Counted from the first letter of the stretch, positions 9,175-18,247 are shown. The stretch: DNA of 64,000 nt from Shimia sp. R9_2 (GCF_017743735.1 NZ_JAGHRO010000002.1:496001-560000), one strand, 5' to 3'. The notes: generated by a model not told the origin, from the letters alone. Translations and numbers: made by a program.

Positions 9175-9685
9175 GGTCCCCTCCCAACGCCTCTGCTGTG
9201 GGGTGGTTCCGTATCCAGTGCCGCGCCAAGGCCTGTAGATCAGGACCTGCGGCCACCGGCTCGGGACGATATGCGGCAGCCGCCAAAATACGCCCGGCCC
9301 CTTCGGCAAACCCGTCTTCGGCAGCACCCCCGGTTTTGTCCAGAAAGCGCAGCCAGTCATCCCCGCTCAGGGCCGCCACAGGTGCGCGCCCATAGGCGGT
9401 CAGCGCAGCACGTTTCAAAATCGTTGAGATCGCTGCCGCGTCAGTGGCCGCAGCGTCCAAAGCTGCGAGCGCCTCACGTCGGTAAGCATTGGCCTGATAG
9501 CGTCGCCAGACCCGCCAGCCCCACCCCAGCAAGGCAAGCCCCAACGCGCCTGCCAGCACGGCCCAACCGACCGTTTGCGGGATCATCGAAACCGGGGCAG
9601 GCTCAGGCACCTCCGCCAACTGATTGATCAATCCCACAAGGCCGTCCGCCTGCACCGGCGTGTTGGCCTCCGCGTTCTCGCTCAT
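9167..9685 (-). CDS. DUF4381 domain-containing membrane protein
   Basis: Protein of 172 residues with one clear membrane helix (about 41-58) followed by a positively charged, helical cytosolic domain. This is the DUF4381 family, almost always found between the DUF58 and batA genes of MoxR-VWA clusters, as here. It overlaps the DUF58 gene by 4 bases and batA by 8. Its specific function is unknown; its place in the cluster implies a structural role in the VWA complex. Confidence 0.82.
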   Translation of the reverse strand: MSENAEANTPVQADGLVGLINQLAEVPEPAPVSMIPQTVGWAVLAGALGLALLGWGWRVWRRYQANAYRREALAALDAAATDAAAISTILKRAALTAYGRAPVAALSGDDWLRFLDKTGGAAEDGFAEGAGRILAAAAYRPEPVAAGPDLQALARHWIRNHPTAEALGGDHV

Positions 9686-10665
9686 GGCCGCGTGCCTCCC
9701 ATGAGGTAAACGATCTGAGGCAGGGTTTCATGTTCCGTCGTCACCGGAAGCACAGAAAGCTTCATCTTGCGCTGCCAACTTTCCACAAGCTCTGTCCGGT
9801 CCGCCGCCACAGACAGGACACCGGCGCGCACATCCGCAGCCGCCATATCCAATCGCGCCTGCTGCTGCCCGTCTGTGCCGGTCACGGCGCCCTGCTCGGG
9901 CAGCTTATCGGCGGTCGGGTCTGTCACCAGCGCCAGAACAACATCATTGTGCCGTGCAATTGCGCCAAGGTGACGCTCGGTCTCGGCATCCGCCGCATCA
10001 AAATCGCTGATCACAATCACCAGATGATCGCGTGTTGCAAGCTTTGCGGCGGCCCGCAGAACAGCGTTCATGGCCATGGGCTGCACTTTGGCCGCATCCG
10101 CGCGCAAACGCTGGTTGGCATGTGTGAGCACGCTTAAAAACCGGGTGAGCGCCGACGCTCCTCGTCCCGGGCGCAGCTCTTCAACACATTGATCGCCAAA
10201 CACAATGCCGCCCAGCCGGTCTCCTTGCGAGATCACGCGATGGGCCACAATCGCCGCGGTCTCCGCCGCGGTGACGGATTTGGTGTTCCGCACCGTGCCA
10301 AAAAACATCGACATGCGCTGATCCACCACAATCAGCGTCGGACGGTCGCGCTCCTCATTGTAAACCCGCACATAGGGTGCGCCAGCCCGCGCTGTGACCT
10401 TCCAGTCAATGGCACGCACATCATCACCGGGCAGGTAGTTGCGCAATTCCTCAAAATCGAGCCCCCTCCCCCGGATGCGCGCCCGATGCCGCCCCTGCAG
10501 GGCTGAGCGCGCAGGCTGTCTGGGCAGGAAAGAAATCGCCCGTGCGGCTTCGCGAAAGCCCTGCAAATGTGGCAAGGTCACATGCACCCGCAAATCCCAG
10601 CTGTCGGTTGATGGAGCAGCTGCGGGTGCAAGCCCCATACGTGATATGCTGGCGCGGCGGTTCAT
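9682..10665 (-). CDS. DUF58 domain protein (MoxR-associated)
   Basis: Protein of 327 residues. It carries the DUF58 signature region G-D-D-V-R-x-I-D-W (in an arrangement followed by A-R-x-G-x-P-Y-V-R), then a VWA-like fold (TLIVVDQRMSMFFG). DUF58 proteins bind MoxR ATPases and the VWA partners in operons like this. I start it at the ATG at 10665, 16 bases after the moxR stop; the longer frame begins inside moxR and has no family support. The VWA-like motif D-Q-R-M-S departs from DxSxS, which is usual for DUF58. Confidence 0.88.
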   Translation of the reverse strand: MNRRASISRMGLAPAAAPSTDSWDLRVHVTLPHLQGFREAARAISFLPRQPARSALQGRHRARIRGRGLDFEELRNYLPGDDVRAIDWKVTARAGAPYVRVYNEERDRPTLIVVDQRMSMFFGTVRNTKSVTAAETAAIVAHRVISQGDRLGGIVFGDQCVEELRPGRGASALTRFLSVLTHANQRLRADAAKVQPMAMNAVLRAAAKLATRDHLVIVISDFDAADAETERHLGAIARHNDVVLALVTDPTADKLPEQGAVTGTDGQQQARLDMAAADVRAGVLSVAADRTELVESWQRKMKLSVLPVTTEHETLPQIVYLMGGTRP

Positions 10666-10681
10666 TGGCGGTGCGCCCCCG

Positions 10682-11683
10682 TCATGGCAAAGCCACCACA
10701 GACAGCACCCGTGCACTCACCTGATCGGCGGAAATCCCGTTGCCCTGCGCCTCATAGCTCAGCGCCAAACGGTGGCGCAGCACATCCGGGGCAATCGCAC
10801 GCACATCTTCGGGATCAACATAGTCCCGACCTGCGAGCCAGGCATGCACCCGCGCGCAGCGGTCCAGCGCCAGCGAGGCCCGCGGGCTCGCACCGATGTC
10901 GATCCACTTCGCGAGGTCGCCATCAAAATCTGCAGGCATCCGTGTGGCCTGCACGATGGTCGCCATATAGGTTTCCATGGCCTCGGCACAGTGCAGCGTT
11001 GCAATCTCTCGGCGTGCGGCAAAGACCACCTCTTGCGACATCGGCTCGATCGCAGTTGCGGTCTTTTCTGCCTGAGTTTCAGCCAATGCCGCCTGCTCTT
11101 CGGCACGCACAAGGCGGATCACCTGCACCTCATCCTCCAGCGGAGGGTAATCAATGCGCACATGCATCAGGAAACGGTCCATCTGCGCTTCCGGGAGCGG
11201 ATATGTCCCCTCCTGCTCCACAGGGTTCTGGGTCGCCAGAACCATGAACAGCGGTGCCATCTTATGGCTTGTGCCCGCAACCGTCACCTGTCGCTCTTCC
11301 ATGGCTTCCAAGAGCGCGGCCTGCACCTTTGCCGGGGCGCGGTTGATCTCATCCGCCAGCACCAGATTGGCAAAAATCGGCCCGGGCTGGAATTTGAACT
11401 GCCCACCGCCTTCGCTTTGGAAATACATCTCTGTGCCGGTCACATCCGCGGGCAACAGGTCTGGCGTGAACTGGATACGTGCATAGTCGCATTCCAAGTT
11501 CTTCGCCAAAGCCTTGACCGCGCGCGTTTTTGCGAGCCCCGGCAGGCCTTCCAGCAACAGGTTGCCGTTGGCCAGAAGGCCAATCAACAACCGGTCAATC
11601 ACATCACGCTGCCCGATGATGCTTTCACCCATCTGGGCGGCAAGGCGCTCAATCTGCTCTCTTGGGGTCATGGGGTTTCTCAC
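10682..11683 (-). CDS. MoxR family AAA+ ATPase
   Basis: Cytosolic AAA+ ATPase of 333 residues. Walker A is GLPGLAKT (about residues 46-53) and Walker B is LVLADEIN (about 108-115), with a sensor-1 type ATQNP segment. MoxR ATPases act as chaperones for metal-cofactor insertion or complex assembly together with VWA proteins. It heads the chaperone block DUF58-DUF4381-BatA-BatB-BatD and its ATG overlaps the HAD-hydrolase stop by 4 bases, so all are probably translated from one mRNA. Target unknown; the sulfatase, HAD protein and octaheme cytochrome of the same run are the candidates. Confidence 0.93.
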   Translation of the reverse strand: MRNPMTPREQIERLAAQMGESIIGQRDVIDRLLIGLLANGNLLLEGLPGLAKTRAVKALAKNLECDYARIQFTPDLLPADVTGTEMYFQSEGGGQFKFQPGPIFANLVLADEINRAPAKVQAALLEAMEERQVTVAGTSHKMAPLFMVLATQNPVEQEGTYPLPEAQMDRFLMHVRIDYPPLEDEVQVIRLVRAEEQAALAETQAEKTATAIEPMSQEVVFAARREIATLHCAEAMETYMATIVQATRMPADFDGDLAKWIDIGASPRASLALDRCARVHAWLAGRDYVDPEDVRAIAPDVLRHRLALSYEAQGNGISADQVSARVLSVVALP

Positions 11684-12675
11684 TCAGCCGGGGTTGCTGT
11701 GAAAATTCTGGACCAGTCCTGCGCCATGTCCACGATCAGCCAGCCGCGCTCTGGGCCTTCATCCAGCCCACGGTTCAGAACCCCGATGTGCCCCTCACGG
11801 TCATAAGCCCATTCACGCTCCGCATCGGTGTGATGCACATAAAGCCCCAGCCGCGCGCCCTCGCCCGCCGTGGTGAACTCCAGCATCTCAAAATCGCCGT
11901 CCGAATTGCCCCCTGCGAGAATGGGCTGCTTGCCAATATGATGGCTGATGCCGACCGGCTTGCCTGCCTTGTCATCATTGAAGAACAGATCCGCGCCCTT
12001 CATGATCAGTGGGACGCCATCAACAACCTCGTATGTCGAGGTGATGGAGCTGCCGATAACCTGCTGTGGAGGGATGCCATAAGCGTCTTCGGCAAAGACC
12101 CGCATGAACTGGATACCGCCGCCGGACACAATATATGTGGCAAACCCCTCATCGCGCAGATAGCGCAGCAGCTCCACCATCGGCTGATAGGTCATCTGAT
12201 CATAGCGCAAGCCGGTCTTTGGATGGCGCGCCTCTTCCAACCAGGCAGCCACATCCTGCTTGAACTGATAAAGCGACACTTCGGAATGAGACGCAGCCAG
12301 CACCTCCAAAAGGCCTTCTTTGCCCGTGGCCGCCAGCGCCTTATAATCACCTGCCGCCGCCGCACGCAGCGCATCAGTCGTGAGAATAGAGGGGTCTTGC
12401 TCTGCAAGCTTGGCCACCTGATCAACAGCAAAGATCAGCTGGAAATAAACCGGCTGTTCCGCCCAAAGCGTGCCGTCATTGTCAAAGGTCGCAATGCGGT
12501 CTGCCGGCGTGACATACTCTTCGGAAGCCGGATCCGTCACGGCCTCAACAAAGGAAATAATGCGCGCCTTGGCGTCGGTGTCGTTCCACGACGGCAAAGG
12601 ATCTGCCAGCGCCATTCCAGAGGTTACTCCAACGCCACTCACAACAAAGGCGGCCATATGCGCAAGCTGTCGCAT
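11680..12675 (-). CDS. Periplasmic HAD-superfamily hydrolase/phosphatase
   Basis: Protein of 331 residues with a signal peptide (about 1-25, VSGVGVTSGMALA). The HAD nucleophile motif is D-N-D-G-T at about 65-69, and later motifs (YIVSGGGIQF; GNSDGDFEM) complete the active site, so it should hydrolyse a phosphoester in the periplasm. Secreted HAD enzymes with this DNDGT form are often annotated as phosphoserine phosphatase-like; the substrate is not evident. It lies between the sulfatase and moxR, overlapping moxR by 4 bases. A sulfatase/phosphatase pair suggests ester scavenging from organic matter. Confidence 0.85.
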   Translation of the reverse strand: MRQLAHMAAFVVSGVGVTSGMALADPLPSWNDTDAKARIISFVEAVTDPASEEYVTPADRIATFDNDGTLWAEQPVYFQLIFAVDQVAKLAEQDPSILTTDALRAAAAGDYKALAATGKEGLLEVLAASHSEVSLYQFKQDVAAWLEEARHPKTGLRYDQMTYQPMVELLRYLRDEGFATYIVSGGGIQFMRVFAEDAYGIPPQQVIGSSITSTYEVVDGVPLIMKGADLFFNDDKAGKPVGISHHIGKQPILAGGNSDGDFEMLEFTTAGEGARLGLYVHHTDAEREWAYDREGHIGVLNRGLDEGPERGWLIVDMAQDWSRIFTATPAE

Positions 12676-12715
12676 TACCCAATCACTCCAACGAAAAATT
12701 AGTGATAATCATGGT

Positions 12716-12739
12716 GCCACCCCGCAAGGGCGGGATGGC
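12716..12739 (-). terminator. Intercistronic stem-loop between sulfatase and HAD genes
   Basis: Inverted repeat GCCACCCCGC / GCGGGATGGC with one mismatch and a 4-base loop, 41 bases before the HAD start. It has no U-run on the minus-strand side, so it is more likely an attenuating or mRNA-protecting hairpin than a full terminator. A smaller stem, CTGATC/GATCAG (12753-12771), overlaps the sulfatase stop. Confidence 0.4.
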
Positions 12740-12767
12740 GGTTTGTCAAACTCTGATCACCTCAGGA

Positions 12768-14357
12768 TCAGTCGCCGATTGGCGAGGACATTTTTTCCAT
12801 CACCTGATCCAGACTGAAGCTCGCCGCTTTCTGACGTGGCGGGAACTCCTGGAAGGTGGCCAGGAACTGAGCCACATACTGCTGCGCAGGCACGAGGAAA
12901 TACGCACGGTCCAGCAGCCAGTCATAGTAGGTGTTGGAAGTCTGATACGCGCGCTCATATGGATCACGACGCAGGTTCATGATCAGCGGCAGACGCAGCA
13001 CAGTGAAAGGTTCGATCCATGCACGCAGGGTCTTGTACTCTTTCTGCTCCATGAAGATGAACTTCCAGTCCTGATAGCGCAGCGCGGTTAGGTCACCATC
13101 GTCAGAGAAATAGAAGATCTCGTTACGTGGGCTTTCGGTGGTTTCACCGGTCAGCATCGGCAGGATGTTGTAGCCATCCAGATGCACCTTGTACTCACGA
13201 CCAATCGCCTGAACGCCGCCGGCTTTCAGCTCTTCCTTGATGTCCGGACGACCAGCGGCCGCCAGCAGGGTTGGGAACCAGTCCATGTGGTGCACGATTT
13301 CGTTGCTCACAGAACCCGCTTCGATTTTGCCAGGCCAACGCACCATGGATGGCACACGCCAGCCACCTTCATAGTTGGTGTTTTTCTCACCAAAGAACGG
13401 AGTGGAGGCTGCATCCGGCCAGGTGTTGTAGTGTGGGCCGTTGTCGGTGGAGTAATGCACGATGGTGTTGTCTGCGATGCCCAGCTCGTCCAGCAGGTCC
13501 AGCAGTTGGCCAACATGCATGTCGTGTTCGATCATGCCAGCAGAATATTCATCCAGCGTTTTACCGGTGATCTGGTTGGCTTTCTCGCGCATGGTGTCCT
13601 GCACGTGTGTGCGGAAGTGCATACGTGTACCGTTCCACCAAACGTAGAAAGGTTTGCCCTGATCATTGGCGCGCTTGATGAAGTCGATGGCAGCCGCCAG
13701 CGTTTCCTCATCAACGGTTTCCATACGCTTCTTGGTCAGCGGGCCGGTGTCTTCAATTTCGCCATCCGCAGAGGACTTGATCACACCACGCGGGCCAAAG
13801 GCTTCGCGGAAAGTGCGGCCGTCCGGCAGCACGGTGTCGCCCGGATAGTCGACGTTCTCAGGCTCTTCTTCGGCATTCAGGTGGTAGAGGTTGCCAAAAA
13901 ACTCATCAAACCCGTGGTTTGTCGGCAGGTGCTCATCCTTGTCGCCAAGGTGGTTCTTGCCGAACTGACCGGTCAGGTAACCCTCAGATTTCAGCAGGCC
14001 CGCAATGGTTGGATCTTCTTCCTGCATGCCAAGCTCGGCGCCCGGCAGGCCAACTTTGGACAAACCGGTGCGGAACACGGATTGGCCCATGATGTAGGAC
14101 GCACGACCGGCGGTACAGGATTGCTCGCCATAGTAGTCTGTGAAGATCATACCTTCGTTCGCCACACGGTCGATGTTGGGCGTGCGGTAGCCCATCATGC
14201 CCATGGTATAGGCGGAGATATTGGACTGACCGATATCGTCACCCCAGATGACCAGAATATTAGGTTTATCTTGCGCTGATACAGCTGTTGCAACTGTTGT
14301 TAGAACTGCTGCGACCGTCGATAGCGCCCTGACGGTCTTAAGCGGCGATAATGGCAT
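12768..14357 (-). CDS. Arylsulfatase (formylglycine-dependent, secreted)
   Basis: Type I sulfatase of 529 residues that hydrolyses sulfate esters in the periplasm or outside. A signal peptide spans about residues 1-28 (cleavage after VSA). Metal aspartates are D40/D41 (WGDDIG), and the formylglycine motif C-T-A-G-R is at 81-85, matching C-x-A/P-x-R. Further active-site features are GKNHLGD and STDNGPH. I start at the ATG at 14357, which gives a clean signal peptide; the longer frame has no such start. Codon use leans to CGT, GGT, GTT and AAC more than in the GGC/CGC-rich neighbours, suggesting high expression. No formylglycine-generating enzyme is in the window. It is the first gene of the MoxR-VWA-octaheme run. 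Confidence 0.92.
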   Translation of the reverse strand: MPLSPLKTVRALSTVAAVLTTVATAVSAQDKPNILVIWGDDIGQSNISAYTMGMMGYRTPNIDRVANEGMIFTDYYGEQSCTAGRASYIMGQSVFRTGLSKVGLPGAELGMQEEDPTIAGLLKSEGYLTGQFGKNHLGDKDEHLPTNHGFDEFFGNLYHLNAEEEPENVDYPGDTVLPDGRTFREAFGPRGVIKSSADGEIEDTGPLTKKRMETVDEETLAAAIDFIKRANDQGKPFYVWWNGTRMHFRTHVQDTMREKANQITGKTLDEYSAGMIEHDMHVGQLLDLLDELGIADNTIVHYSTDNGPHYNTWPDAASTPFFGEKNTNYEGGWRVPSMVRWPGKIEAGSVSNEIVHHMDWFPTLLAAAGRPDIKEELKAGGVQAIGREYKVHLDGYNILPMLTGETTESPRNEIFYFSDDGDLTALRYQDWKFIFMEQKEYKTLRAWIEPFTVLRLPLIMNLRRDPYERAYQTSNTYYDWLLDRAYFLVPAQQYVAQFLATFQEFPPRQKAASFSLDQVMEKMSSPIGD

Positions 14358-14618
14358 CGCTCTGAACTCCCTAAATAAAACGCACCCGCAAACCAAGAAA
14401 CGGAGATTTCAAGAAAAAGTTCAAAAAAATCAGGCAGGTGCAACGCGCGGGAGAGTCGTTGATAAGCTTCTGATTGTCAAACGAATTATCTGGAGGCTGA
14501 GGTAAGGAATACAACCACTAGACGCATATTTTCGCCCACCAAATCAACCAAACCACAAGAAACGCACGCCAAATAGTTGTATTACTTGACGCAGAAGAGG
14601 CTGTCGGCTTGTAGATTC

Positions 14619-15404
14619 TTACGAATTGATCTCGGCAAAACGCGCCGTCAAATGGGCGGCTTCTTGCTCAAGACCATAGGGCGCGTTCAAAATGAACATA
14701 CCAGACCCAATCATCCGGTGTCCCTCGCGCGCCGCCGGAAAGCTGACTTCGTGATGCAGGACCTTGGGAAAGTTCTTGCCTTTGAGCGCTGTGATCATCG
14801 GCTTGTGCAAACCGTCGCGCAAAATCGGATACCAGAGCGCGATCACGCCCACGTTCCACTTCCGGTGCACATGCGCGACCATATTGGGTAAGGTCTTGTA
14901 ATCGCTTTTGATCTCATAACTGGGATCAATCAAAAGAACGCCGCGACGGGGTGTCGGCGGGCAAATCCCGATGACGGTCTCATAGCCGTCCTTTTGATGC
15001 ACCTTCGCACCGCTGCCGCGCATCGCACCGCGCAGGGCCTCGGCTTCCTGAGGATGCAGCTCGCAAAACTGCAGCGTATCCTCTGCCCGTGTCAGTGCTG
15101 CTGCCAGTGCGGGCGAGCCGGGATACGCCTGCGCGCCATGCTTGGCCCGAACTGCCGCCAGCGCCCGCATGTAGGGATGATCTGCGCCAAACCAGTCTTC
15201 CGCGCGTCCGATCCCGGCTTCGGCTTCTCCGGTCTTCACCGCCGCCTCAGCGTTAAGTTGATAGACCCCGCGCCCCGCATGGGTTTCCAGATAGCTCATG
15301 GGTTTTGGCTTTTGCCCCATATAGTCGAGCATCGCAGCCAGCAGCGCGTGCTTTTGCACATCTGCCAGATTTCCGGCGTGGTAAATATGTTGGTAAGACA
15401 GCAT
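14619..15404 (-). CDS. rlmJ: 23S rRNA (adenine-2030-N6)-methyltransferase RlmJ
   Basis: SAM-dependent methyltransferase of 261 residues that modifies A2030 of 23S rRNA. The N-terminus (MLSYQHIYHAGNLADVQKHA) is the RlmJ signature. The SAM-binding region ETHAGRGVY lies near residue 40, and the catalytic motif IV appears as D-P-S-Y (LLIDPSYE, about 155-158) where the family usually has DPPY. It is monocistronic, transcribed away from the CAP-RTX gene. Confidence 0.9.
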   Translation of the reverse strand: MLSYQHIYHAGNLADVQKHALLAAMLDYMGQKPKPMSYLETHAGRGVYQLNAEAAVKTGEAEAGIGRAEDWFGADHPYMRALAAVRAKHGAQAYPGSPALAAALTRAEDTLQFCELHPQEAEALRGAMRGSGAKVHQKDGYETVIGICPPTPRRGVLLIDPSYEIKSDYKTLPNMVAHVHRKWNVGVIALWYPILRDGLHKPMITALKGKNFPKVLHHEVSFPAAREGHRMIGSGMFILNAPYGLEQEAAHLTARFAEINS

Positions 15405-15695
15405 GACGCCCTCTTTAGACGACGCGCCAGGCTTTGCCCAGAGACAGCCCTCAGCAATGCCTCAAAGCCAGCTGTCGCAAGGCAGGCGATCATAAAAGCG
15501 GCCAGCAATCACTCTGACAACCAGCCAAATTCCTTCAATTTGAGAGAACTTCCGCTCTCAGCATTTTCTTGCACACAAAACACCGAAATTTGGCAAAAAC
15601 ACACTGAAATATAAGCGCTTTTTTGCTTGAAGTTGCGCCAATGCATCTCTGCCAGTCACCTCTCGCCAGAACCATGCAAAGAGAAAGGACTGCAC
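15405..15695. promoter_or_regulatory. Divergent intergenic region between rlmJ and the CAP-RTX gene
   Basis: About 290 bases, AT-richer on the right half. It holds a small inverted repeat GAGAG-N8-CTCTC near 15540-15560 and TTTGGC ... TATAAG (about 15592-15618) that could be a promoter but with a spacer of only 15 bases. Nothing firmer is visible. The Shine-Dalgarno for the rightward gene is GAGAAAGGA at 15681-15689. Confidence 0.35.
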
Positions 15696-16964
15696 ATGGG
15701 ACAGGCAAGTAGCTTTGAGCGACAAATGCTCGAACTGATCAACGAGGAACGCGCAAAAGCCGGATTGAATCCGTTGCGTCTGAACACGCTACTAAATGAA
15801 TCCAGCGAAGATCATACGAAATGGATGATGGAGACAGGTACGTTTTCGCACGCAGGTGAAAATGGGTCCAACGTCACGGATCGCATCGATGCAACAGGAT
15901 ACCCTCTGGAAGGCACTTGGGGGACAGCAGAGAACATCGGCTGGCAATCCGAACGCGGCGCCCCAAGTATCGAGGATGATGTGCGGCAGGTTCACGAGGG
16001 GCTGATGAACAGCCCGGGGCACCGCGCAAATATTATGAATCCGGACTTCACCGAAATCGGCATCGGCATCGAACGCGGTAATTTTCGCGGCTATGACGCT
16101 GTGGTCGTGACACAGAATTTTGCCCGCACGGACGGCGACACATCGGGATCCGTCGAGCCAGAGACCACTCCCGCACCCGAACCTACCCCAGAACCAACTC
16201 CTGCGCCTAAACCGGAACCCACACCCGAGCCCACGCCAGAACCTTCTCCGGAACCAGAACCGCAGCCGGAGCCCACTCCTGAACCTGTGCCGGAACCGGA
16301 ACCAACGCCTGAGCCAGCGCCCGAACCTGAACCCGCGCCTGAGCCAGCTCCGGAACCTGCGCCGGAACCTGCGCCACAGCCGACACCAGAGCCGCAGCCT
16401 GAACCTGTGCCAGAACCGGAACCAATTCCAGAGCCTGCACCGGCAGTCGCCGTATCCGGCTTCGCCTATGGCACAAGAGGTGACGACACCCTCACAACAA
16501 CCGGGTCTTGGAACATGGTCTTCACCGGTCGCGGCGATGACACGGTAATCGGGCAGGATGGCTTTGACTACCTCAACGGCGGTAAAGGCGATGACATGCT
16601 GCTTGGCGGCGGCGGGAATGACTTCCTGATGGGCGGTCGCGGCGATGACAATCTGGATGGCGGATCCGGTCGCGACTATCTGGTTGGCGGTGCTGGTGAT
16701 GACGTGATGACAGGAGGCACAGGTGCCGATGTCTTCATATTTGCCAAAGGCGACGACACCATCAGCGACTTCACCGTCGGTGAAGACACGCTCGTGCTCA
16801 GCGCCAGTCTCTGGAGAAGCGGAGAAAACCCACTGTCAGCCTTCGCAAACAACGTCACAATCGAAGACGGTAACGCTGTGATTGACTTTGGCGCAGGCAA
16901 CACGCTGACCCTAACCGGCGTCACCGACACCCCCGATCTGGATGTCTACGGCATGTTCTGCTGA
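15696..16964 (+). CDS. CAP/SCP domain protein with Pro-Glu linker and RTX calcium-binding repeats
   Basis: Predicted type I-secreted protein of 422 residues without a signal peptide. Order: a CAP (PR-1/SCP-like) domain, about residues 8-145, with SHAGENG, ENIGW and [19 protein letters not shown] motifs; a low-complexity linker of about 95 residues built from P-E-P/P-x-P repeats; then about six RTX nonapeptides (GGxGxDxLx) and a C-terminal GADVFIF...GDDTISDF block typical of T1SS substrates. I start at the ATG at 15696, preceded by GAGAAAGGA and giving a CAP N-terminus; the frame upstream is not family-like. The CAP domain may act on peptides, cell wall or lipids; the function is not known. 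No T1SS genes are in the window. Confidence 0.85.
   Translation: MGQASSFERQMLELINEERAKAGLNPLRLNTLLNESSEDHTKWMMETGTFSHAGENGSNVTDRIDATGYPLEGTWGTAENIGWQSERGAPSIEDDVRQVHEGLMNSPGHRANIMNPDFTEIGIGIERGNFRGYDAVVVTQNFARTDGDTSGSVEPETTPAPEPTPEPTPAPKPEPTPEPTPEPSPEPEPQPEPTPEPVPEPEPTPEPAPEPEPAPEPAPEPAPEPAPQPTPEPQPEPVPEPEPIPEPAPAVAVSGFAYGTRGDDTLTTTGSWNMVFTGRGDDTVIGQDGFDYLNGGKGDDMLLGGGGNDFLMGGRGDDNLDGGSGRDYLVGGAGDDVMTGGTGADVFIFAKGDDTISDFTVGEDTLVLSASLWRSGENPLSAFANNVTIEDGNAVIDFGAGNTLTLTGVTDTPDLDVYGMFC
16158..16442 (+). repeat. Tandem proline-glutamate codon repeat (PEPx linker)
   Basis: About 285 bases of degenerate hexa/dodecameric repeats encoding P-E-P-T, P-E-P-A and P-E-P-V units (residues about 155-249 of the CAP-RTX protein). 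Each unit varies at the third codon position (GAA/GAG, CCT/CCA/CCG), so the repeat is selected at protein level. Such rigid linkers in other secreted proteins span cell wall or separate domains. Length probably varies between strains. Confidence 0.9.
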
Positions 16965-17010
16965 GAACGCCTTTTCCTTAGCCGCAAGGTGCCTTTTGCG
17001 CGCCCCTCAC

Positions 17011-17040
17011 CTGCCGGAGCCCCACTCCGGCAGGTCTTTG
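17011..17040 (+). terminator. Rho-independent-type terminator after CAP-RTX gene
   Basis: Perfect 9-bp stem CTGCCGGAG / CTCCGGCAG with a 5-base loop, followed by GTCTTTG. It lies about 45 bases after the CAP-RTX stop. Confidence 0.6.
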
Positions 17041-17247
17041 CGTTACAACCAAAGCGACCTGTTCCAGCGCAGGCAACCCCACCAACAACACCGCTTGATT
17101 GTTCCAGGTCTCAGGGGTAGTCCCCGCATGTCTGAATTTCTTCATCTCGTCGTTCTGGAACGGCACAGCGCCCACCGCAGAAAGCGCTTTGCCGGATAGC
17201 TGCGCCCCATTCTCATGTCTTAAAACACAACAGAATGGAGCTTTCAG

Positions 17248-18204
17248 ATGACTGAATTCACGGAAATTCCCGTCCTTGATCTTGCGCCATTGGTCGCCGG
17301 TGGTGACACGCGCAAACTTGCTGCCGATTTTGCCAAAGCTTACGGCGAAACCGGCTTTGGCTATGTGATCAACCATGGCATTGATCCCGTGTTGCGCGCC
17401 GCTGTTTTTGCCGCTTCAGAGCGGTTTCACGCGCTGCCTGAGGCGCAAAAACAGGCCATTACGCTGAACCACAGCCATCGCGGCTATATCGCGATCAACA
17501 CATCCACCGATGTCAATTCCGATCTGGCCGAGGTGACAAAACCCAATCAATCGGCGTCTTTCATGATGATGCGCGAAGATGCTGAGGCTGATCCGGACGT
17601 CTACCTGTCCGGCCCGAACCAATGGCCGGAGCTCGCAGGTTTTCGCGAGGCTTGTGAAGCCTATGCCGCCGCGATGACGGCCCTTGGCCAGAAACTCATG
17701 GCGCTGACACTGGAGGCCATCGGCGTGACAGATCGCAGGATTCTCGCGGCCTTTGATACCCCAACTCTATGGCTGCGCCTCTTGCATTACCCTCCACAAC
17801 CACCGCAGGCGCCAGAGGATCTATATGGCTCTGCCCCGCATAAAGACTTCGGCTGCCTGACCCTTCTGGCGCAGGACGATGTGGGGGGCTTGCAGGTCCA
17901 GACACCTGCAGGAAACTGGGTCGACGCCCCGCCGATGGAAAACGCCTTTGTGGTCAATGTCGGAGATATGCTGCACCGGATGTCAAACGGCAAACTCCTG
18001 TCCACGCCCCACCGGGTGATCAACACCTCAGGCCGCGAGCGCTACTCGGTGCCCTTCTTCTTTGACCCGCATGTATCCACCAACATCGCACCGCTTCCCG
18101 GTACAGGTCCCGCCAAATTTGAGTCGCTCAATTTCGGGGACTTTCTGAGGAGCGAGCTCGAAGCGGGCTATGAGGCCCACCAAGGCGCAGAAGCCACACC
18201 ATAG
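17248..18204 (+). CDS. 2-oxoglutarate/Fe(II)-dependent oxygenase (isopenicillin N synthase family)
   Basis: Cytosolic non-haem iron oxygenase of 318 residues. An N-terminal DIOX_N region starts at about residue 7 (IPVLDLAPLVAG). The iron triad is H-x-D in APHKDFG (about 191-193) plus a distal His in STPHRVIN (about 250), and the co-substrate-binding R-x-S is in RYSVP. Substrate unknown; relatives act on amino acids, ethylene precursors or hydroxylated metabolites. It stands alone, between a terminator and the mreB promoter region. Confidence 0.85.
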   Translation: MTEFTEIPVLDLAPLVAGGDTRKLAADFAKAYGETGFGYVINHGIDPVLRAAVFAASERFHALPEAQKQAITLNHSHRGYIAINTSTDVNSDLAEVTKPNQSASFMMMREDAEADPDVYLSGPNQWPELAGFREACEAYAAAMTALGQKLMALTLEAIGVTDRRILAAFDTPTLWLRLLHYPPQPPQAPEDLYGSAPHKDFGCLTLLAQDDVGGLQVQTPAGNWVDAPPMENAFVVNVGDMLHRMSNGKLLSTPHRVINTSGRERYSVPFFFDPHVSTNIAPLPGTGPAKFESLNFGDFLRSELEAGYEAHQGAEATP

Positions 18205-18219
18205 GGCGCATCCTCTCAT

Positions 18220-18247
18220 CTGGCGGCAGGGCCTTCCTTGCCGCCAG
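18220..18247 (+). terminator. Stem-loop downstream of oxygenase gene
   Basis: Perfect 9-bp stem CTGGCGGCA / TGCCGCCAG with a 10-base loop, 15 bases after the stop codon. There is no U-run, so termination is uncertain. Confidence 0.4.

Noticed and set aside
14358-14618. TTGACA on the minus strand near 14478 as a sulfatase promoter.
   Set aside because: No acceptable -10 at 16-18 bases follows.
16158-16442. Tandem repeats that could be taken for a CRISPR array.
   Set aside because: The units are short, have no unique spacers of 30+ bases and are in frame with a protein.
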